NCBI GenBank assembly: GCA_938017985.1
Contig: CALIKS010000007.1
Coordinates: 52,694-94,818, forward strand
Origin: an uncultured archaeon
GTDB taxonomy: Archaea > Thermoproteota > Nitrososphaeria_A > Caldarchaeales > Calditenuaceae
DNA length: 42,125 nucleotides
Direction: 5' to 3'
The translations under genes were made by a program, and so were the position numbers. Within the stretch, counting starts at the first letter, position 1, and the number at the start of each line of letters is the position of its first letter. Below, piece after piece: positions 40,146 through 42,125 of this stretch. The notes under the pieces were generated by a model that saw only the letters and a program-made list of their open reading frames with translations, did no database searches and had not been told where the DNA came from.

Positions 40146-41534
40146 CTAAACTGTCGTTTGGTCGGGGGCGGATGACTGCCTAGCTTGCCTCTGTGAGGTG
40201 GTCAGCTTTCTGTGGAGAAGCTCTGCGCAAATCAGGAATAGTACGAGCAGTGTGGAGGTGATCGTGGTGGCTGTTAGTCCCTCATGTATCCATTGGCCCA
40301 TAGAGTAGCTGTAGATAAGCGTGAAGATGAAGTCCCAGTATGGTAGGGCTATGTTCATGAGGACTGCCAATGGCGAGATTAGGGCGGCGAGGAGGATTGG
40401 GTAGGAGATTATTCTATATTTGACGCCTATGTCTTGGCTTTTTGATAGTAGTGCTGCTGCGAGGACTGCGATGAACGGGCCGACTGGGTAGAAGTAGTAT
40501 GGATAGAATTGTCTTGACAGGACTCCCTGGACTGTTCCTCCTCCCCAGGAATATGTCCAGTAGTTCCTCGGCAGGAAGAAGATTGTAAGTATCATTGATG
40601 AAGCTGCAATGCTTGGCGTCAATGGTATGGAGAATTCCTTCCTGAGGGTTTTATGAATAATTATGGATAGGAGTATTAGCGGAGTGATGAATGGCAGGGT
40701 GTTCCAGAAAACCTGGCCCATGCCGAGGTATGAGAGTATGTACCATGCATGTGCCTGTGGGACGCCTATCAGTTCGGGGCCTACGAAGACGACGGGCAGG
40801 TAAGAGTTGAAGGATAAGTGGTGCTCGACGGCCTTTAGTCTTGCGTCTGGGAACCATAGCCATGGGATGAGGAGGAGCATCGGCAGCGAGGTGGCCAAGA
40901 CTAGGAGTGCTCTTCTGCCAAGATGATAGATTACGAGCATCAATGTGAATATTGCTGCATAGATGATGAATGTCAGTTTTGTGAGTGATGCCAGTCCCAG
41001 CAGCATGCCTGAGAGCATTAAGTTGCGTGTTCTCGGCTTCTCTAGGACGAGCAGTGTGGCTAGAAGTGTGAATAGTGTTCCGGTCGGGTCTAGGTACGTG
41101 AGTGAGAACTGCATGAGGTAGGGGTCGAGCGAGTAAATAAGTGAGGCGGCTAGTCCTGCCCTCTCAGAATACTTCCTAGCCATCAGGTATACTGGGAAGA
41201 CCGTGAGTGATGAGGAGATTGTCTGCGGAATCATCGAGGCAGCGACCTCACCAACCAATCCTCCAAACGCGTGGATGGATAGACCCGTGAGAAGCATGCC
41301 GAGTGGCGGCGTGCCGACATTCACGCCTGCAGCAGCCTCTAGGTCTCCCCTCATCAAGGCATCAACGAGCTTCTTCCCAAAACCCGTGTAGATTGATATG
41401 TCGTACATGGTTATCTGGATGTATCCATACGTAGCAAGGACTAGAAAAGCGATGCGGATAAGCAATGCATTGATAAATATGGGAAATACCTCAAGATCGA
41501 TTATCCCTAGTGTGGAATAGGCTAACTTACGCAT
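40146..41534 (-). CDS. Polytopic GT39/PMT-like glycosyltransferase (dolichyl-phosphate-mannose:protein mannosyltransferase type)
   Basis: A 462-residue protein with about eleven to twelve membrane helices. The first helix is followed by a loop with MYDISIYTGFGKKLVDALMRG, in which Asp45 matches the catalytic Asp/Glu of GT-C enzymes. Downstream are NVGTPPLGMLLTGLSIHAFG (the H/NxPPLG pattern of PMT/ArnT enzymes), ARKYSERAGLAASLIYSLDPYLMQFSLTYLDPTGTLF and MLLGLASLTKLTFI. Such enzymes use polyprenyl-phosphate sugars to modify proteins or lipids outside the cell. The gene faces the threonine-rich pilin-like operon across 61 nt and lies next to a pilin, so surface O-glycosylation is a reasonable guess. 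The start is ATG at 41534. Confidence 0.75.
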   Translation of the reverse strand: MRKLAYSTLGIIDLEVFPIFINALLIRIAFLVLATYGYIQITMYDISIYTGFGKKLVDALMRGDLEAAAGVNVGTPPLGMLLTGLSIHAFGGLVGEVAASMIPQTISSSLTVFPVYLMARKYSERAGLAASLIYSLDPYLMQFSLTYLDPTGTLFTLLATLLVLEKPRTRNLMLSGMLLGLASLTKLTFIIYAAIFTLMLVIYHLGRRALLVLATSLPMLLLIPWLWFPDARLKAVEHHLSFNSYLPVVFVGPELIGVPQAHAWYILSYLGMGQVFWNTLPFITPLILLSIIIHKTLRKEFSIPLTPSIAASSMILTIFFLPRNYWTYSWGGGTVQGVLSRQFYPYYFYPVGPFIAVLAAALLSKSQDIGVKYRIISYPILLAALISPLAVLMNIALPYWDFIFTLIYSYSMGQWIHEGLTATTITSTLLVLFLICAELLHRKLTTSQRQARQSSAPDQTTV

Positions 41535-41567
41535 CGTACATCAGAAAAAATTGCGAATAATAATATT

Positions 41568-41996
41568 TTAGGGTATTAGGATTGCTACTGGATAAGTCTT
41601 GCCCGATGTTGTATGTAGAGCAATCTCGTTAGTGACGCCGCCAGCGATTATACTGCCGCCAGCACCTGTCTCACAACCTGGGAATGAGGTGGTAAAGGTA
41701 CTTCCGATGCTTATTGGCACGTTAACATTAGTTAGGCATGGTGCTCCGTTAGCCAATATCATATCCACTACCGCTGGGCTTGAGCCCGTGTTCTTAGCGA
41801 TTATGACAACATTAGTACCATCCCAGTATGCTGACTGTATCTCTATTTTTTCGAACCTTGTGAAGACTCCGACGAGCCCTGAGGCCCAGAAGGCCACGGC
41901 AATCGCTATGACGATCGCTACTGCTACTAGGATGACTGTAGCTACGACTGGGCTTATTCCAGACTTTCTACGATCCATCCGCATATCAATAATCAT
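41568..41996 (-). CDS. Archaeal type IV pilin (DUF1628-like N-terminal domain)
   Basis: A protein of up to 142 residues with the classic archaeal pilin/archaellin N-terminus: DRRKSG, then ISPVVATVILVAVAIVIAIAV. Cleavage after Gly by prepilin peptidase is expected. The short ectodomain is beta-rich (IEIQSAYWDGTNVVIIAKNTGSSPAVVD) with two cysteines (APCLTN, FPGCET) that may form a disulfide. ATG codons at 41996, 41984 and 41978 are all in frame. A TATA-like TAAATTATAT at 42011-42020 favours one of the later two. The glycosyltransferase gene lies 33 nt downstream in the same direction. No assembly ATPase or platform protein is in the window. Confidence 0.85.
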   Translation of the reverse strand: MIIDMRMDRRKSGISPVVATVILVAVAIVIAIAVAFWASGLVGVFTRFEKIEIQSAYWDGTNVVIIAKNTGSSPAVVDMILANGAPCLTNVNVPISIGSTFTTSFPGCETGAGGSIIAGGVTNEIALHTTSGKTYPVAILIP

Positions 41997-42125
41997 TTAC
42001 TTACTCGTTAATATAATTTATTAGGCCTAGAAGTGGATGCAGATTCTAGAAATGTTTAGAAGACGCTGGCCAAACGATTTATCTATGTATGCTTAAATAT
42101 CCACCAGTACATTGATAAAGACAAG

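Noticed and set aside
1-42125. tRNA or rRNA genes, insertion sequences, integrase or attachment sites
   Set aside because: No tRNA T-arm/acceptor pattern, transposase motif or terminal inverted repeat was recognised by eye in the gaps between genes.

Overview
The window reads as chromosomal DNA of an archaeon. It carries archaeal-type information genes (aIF2-gamma, L7Ae, S28e, L24e, archaeal PheS/PheT and TyrRS, a tRNA-splicing endonuclease subunit), a UbiA-family lipid prenyltransferase, TATA-type promoters about 25 nt upstream of several starts, class III (type IV pilin-like) signal peptides and an apparent H/ACA guide RNA. A TackOD1-like zinc-ribbon protein, a ThiR regulator and a DUF2258-type protein point to the TACK group, perhaps near Nitrososphaeria/Aigarchaeota/Bathyarchaeia. 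That placement is inference. The left part is AT-rich and the pilin/glycosyltransferase end is visibly richer in G+C.

Layout. 1-2.7 kb (minus strand): a truncated metal ABC transporter binding protein, its DtxR-like repressor, the cysteine desulfurase SufS and a VanZ-like membrane protein. 2.7-5.7 kb (plus): an FMN split-barrel protein, then a thiamine group of ThiW (ECF S-component), a P-loop ATPase and a ThiD-ThiN fusion that seems to lack a normal start codon. 5.9-11.9 kb: a redox module with a DAO-family flavoprotein, a membrane Fe-S/CCG protein like EtfAB:quinone oxidoreductases, a 5-formyl-THF cyclo-ligase-like protein, EtfB and EtfA. 11.9-19.4 kb: prephenate dehydratase, a CoA-binding protein, PheT/PheS, an EndA-like protein missing the catalytic His, UbiA prenyltransferase, a decayed gene, an H/ACA RNA and TyrRS. 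19.6-30 kb: class II ribonucleotide reductase, a sugar-nucleotide epimerase, an HD phosphohydrolase, ThiR, a DUF2258-like protein, an M20 peptidase, a GT87-like glycosyltransferase, and a RidA/amidohydrolase pair. 30-33.1 kb: L7Ae-S28e-L24e with NDK inverted against them, then aIF2-gamma and a PIN nuclease. 33.1-42 kb: a membrane zinc-ribbon protein, a four-gene operon of pilin-like and threonine-rich surface proteins, a GT39/PMT-like glycosyltransferase and a small type IV pilin.

The two most interesting items are these. (1) A structured RNA at 18232-18311 has a K-turn, a guide pocket and an ANA box. Its two guide arms match the conserved helix 69-71 region of LSU rRNA and predict pseudouridylation of the U equivalent to E. 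coli U1923. (2) The 35.0-42.0 kb surface region holds tandem paralogous pilin-like proteins, one with a roughly 200-residue threonine-rich tail and a C-terminal membrane anchor. It also holds a secreted, almost purely threonine-rich protein, a third large pilin-like protein, and nearby a PMT-like transferase and a conventional pilin. Together these could form an undescribed, probably O-glycosylated surface filament or stalk.
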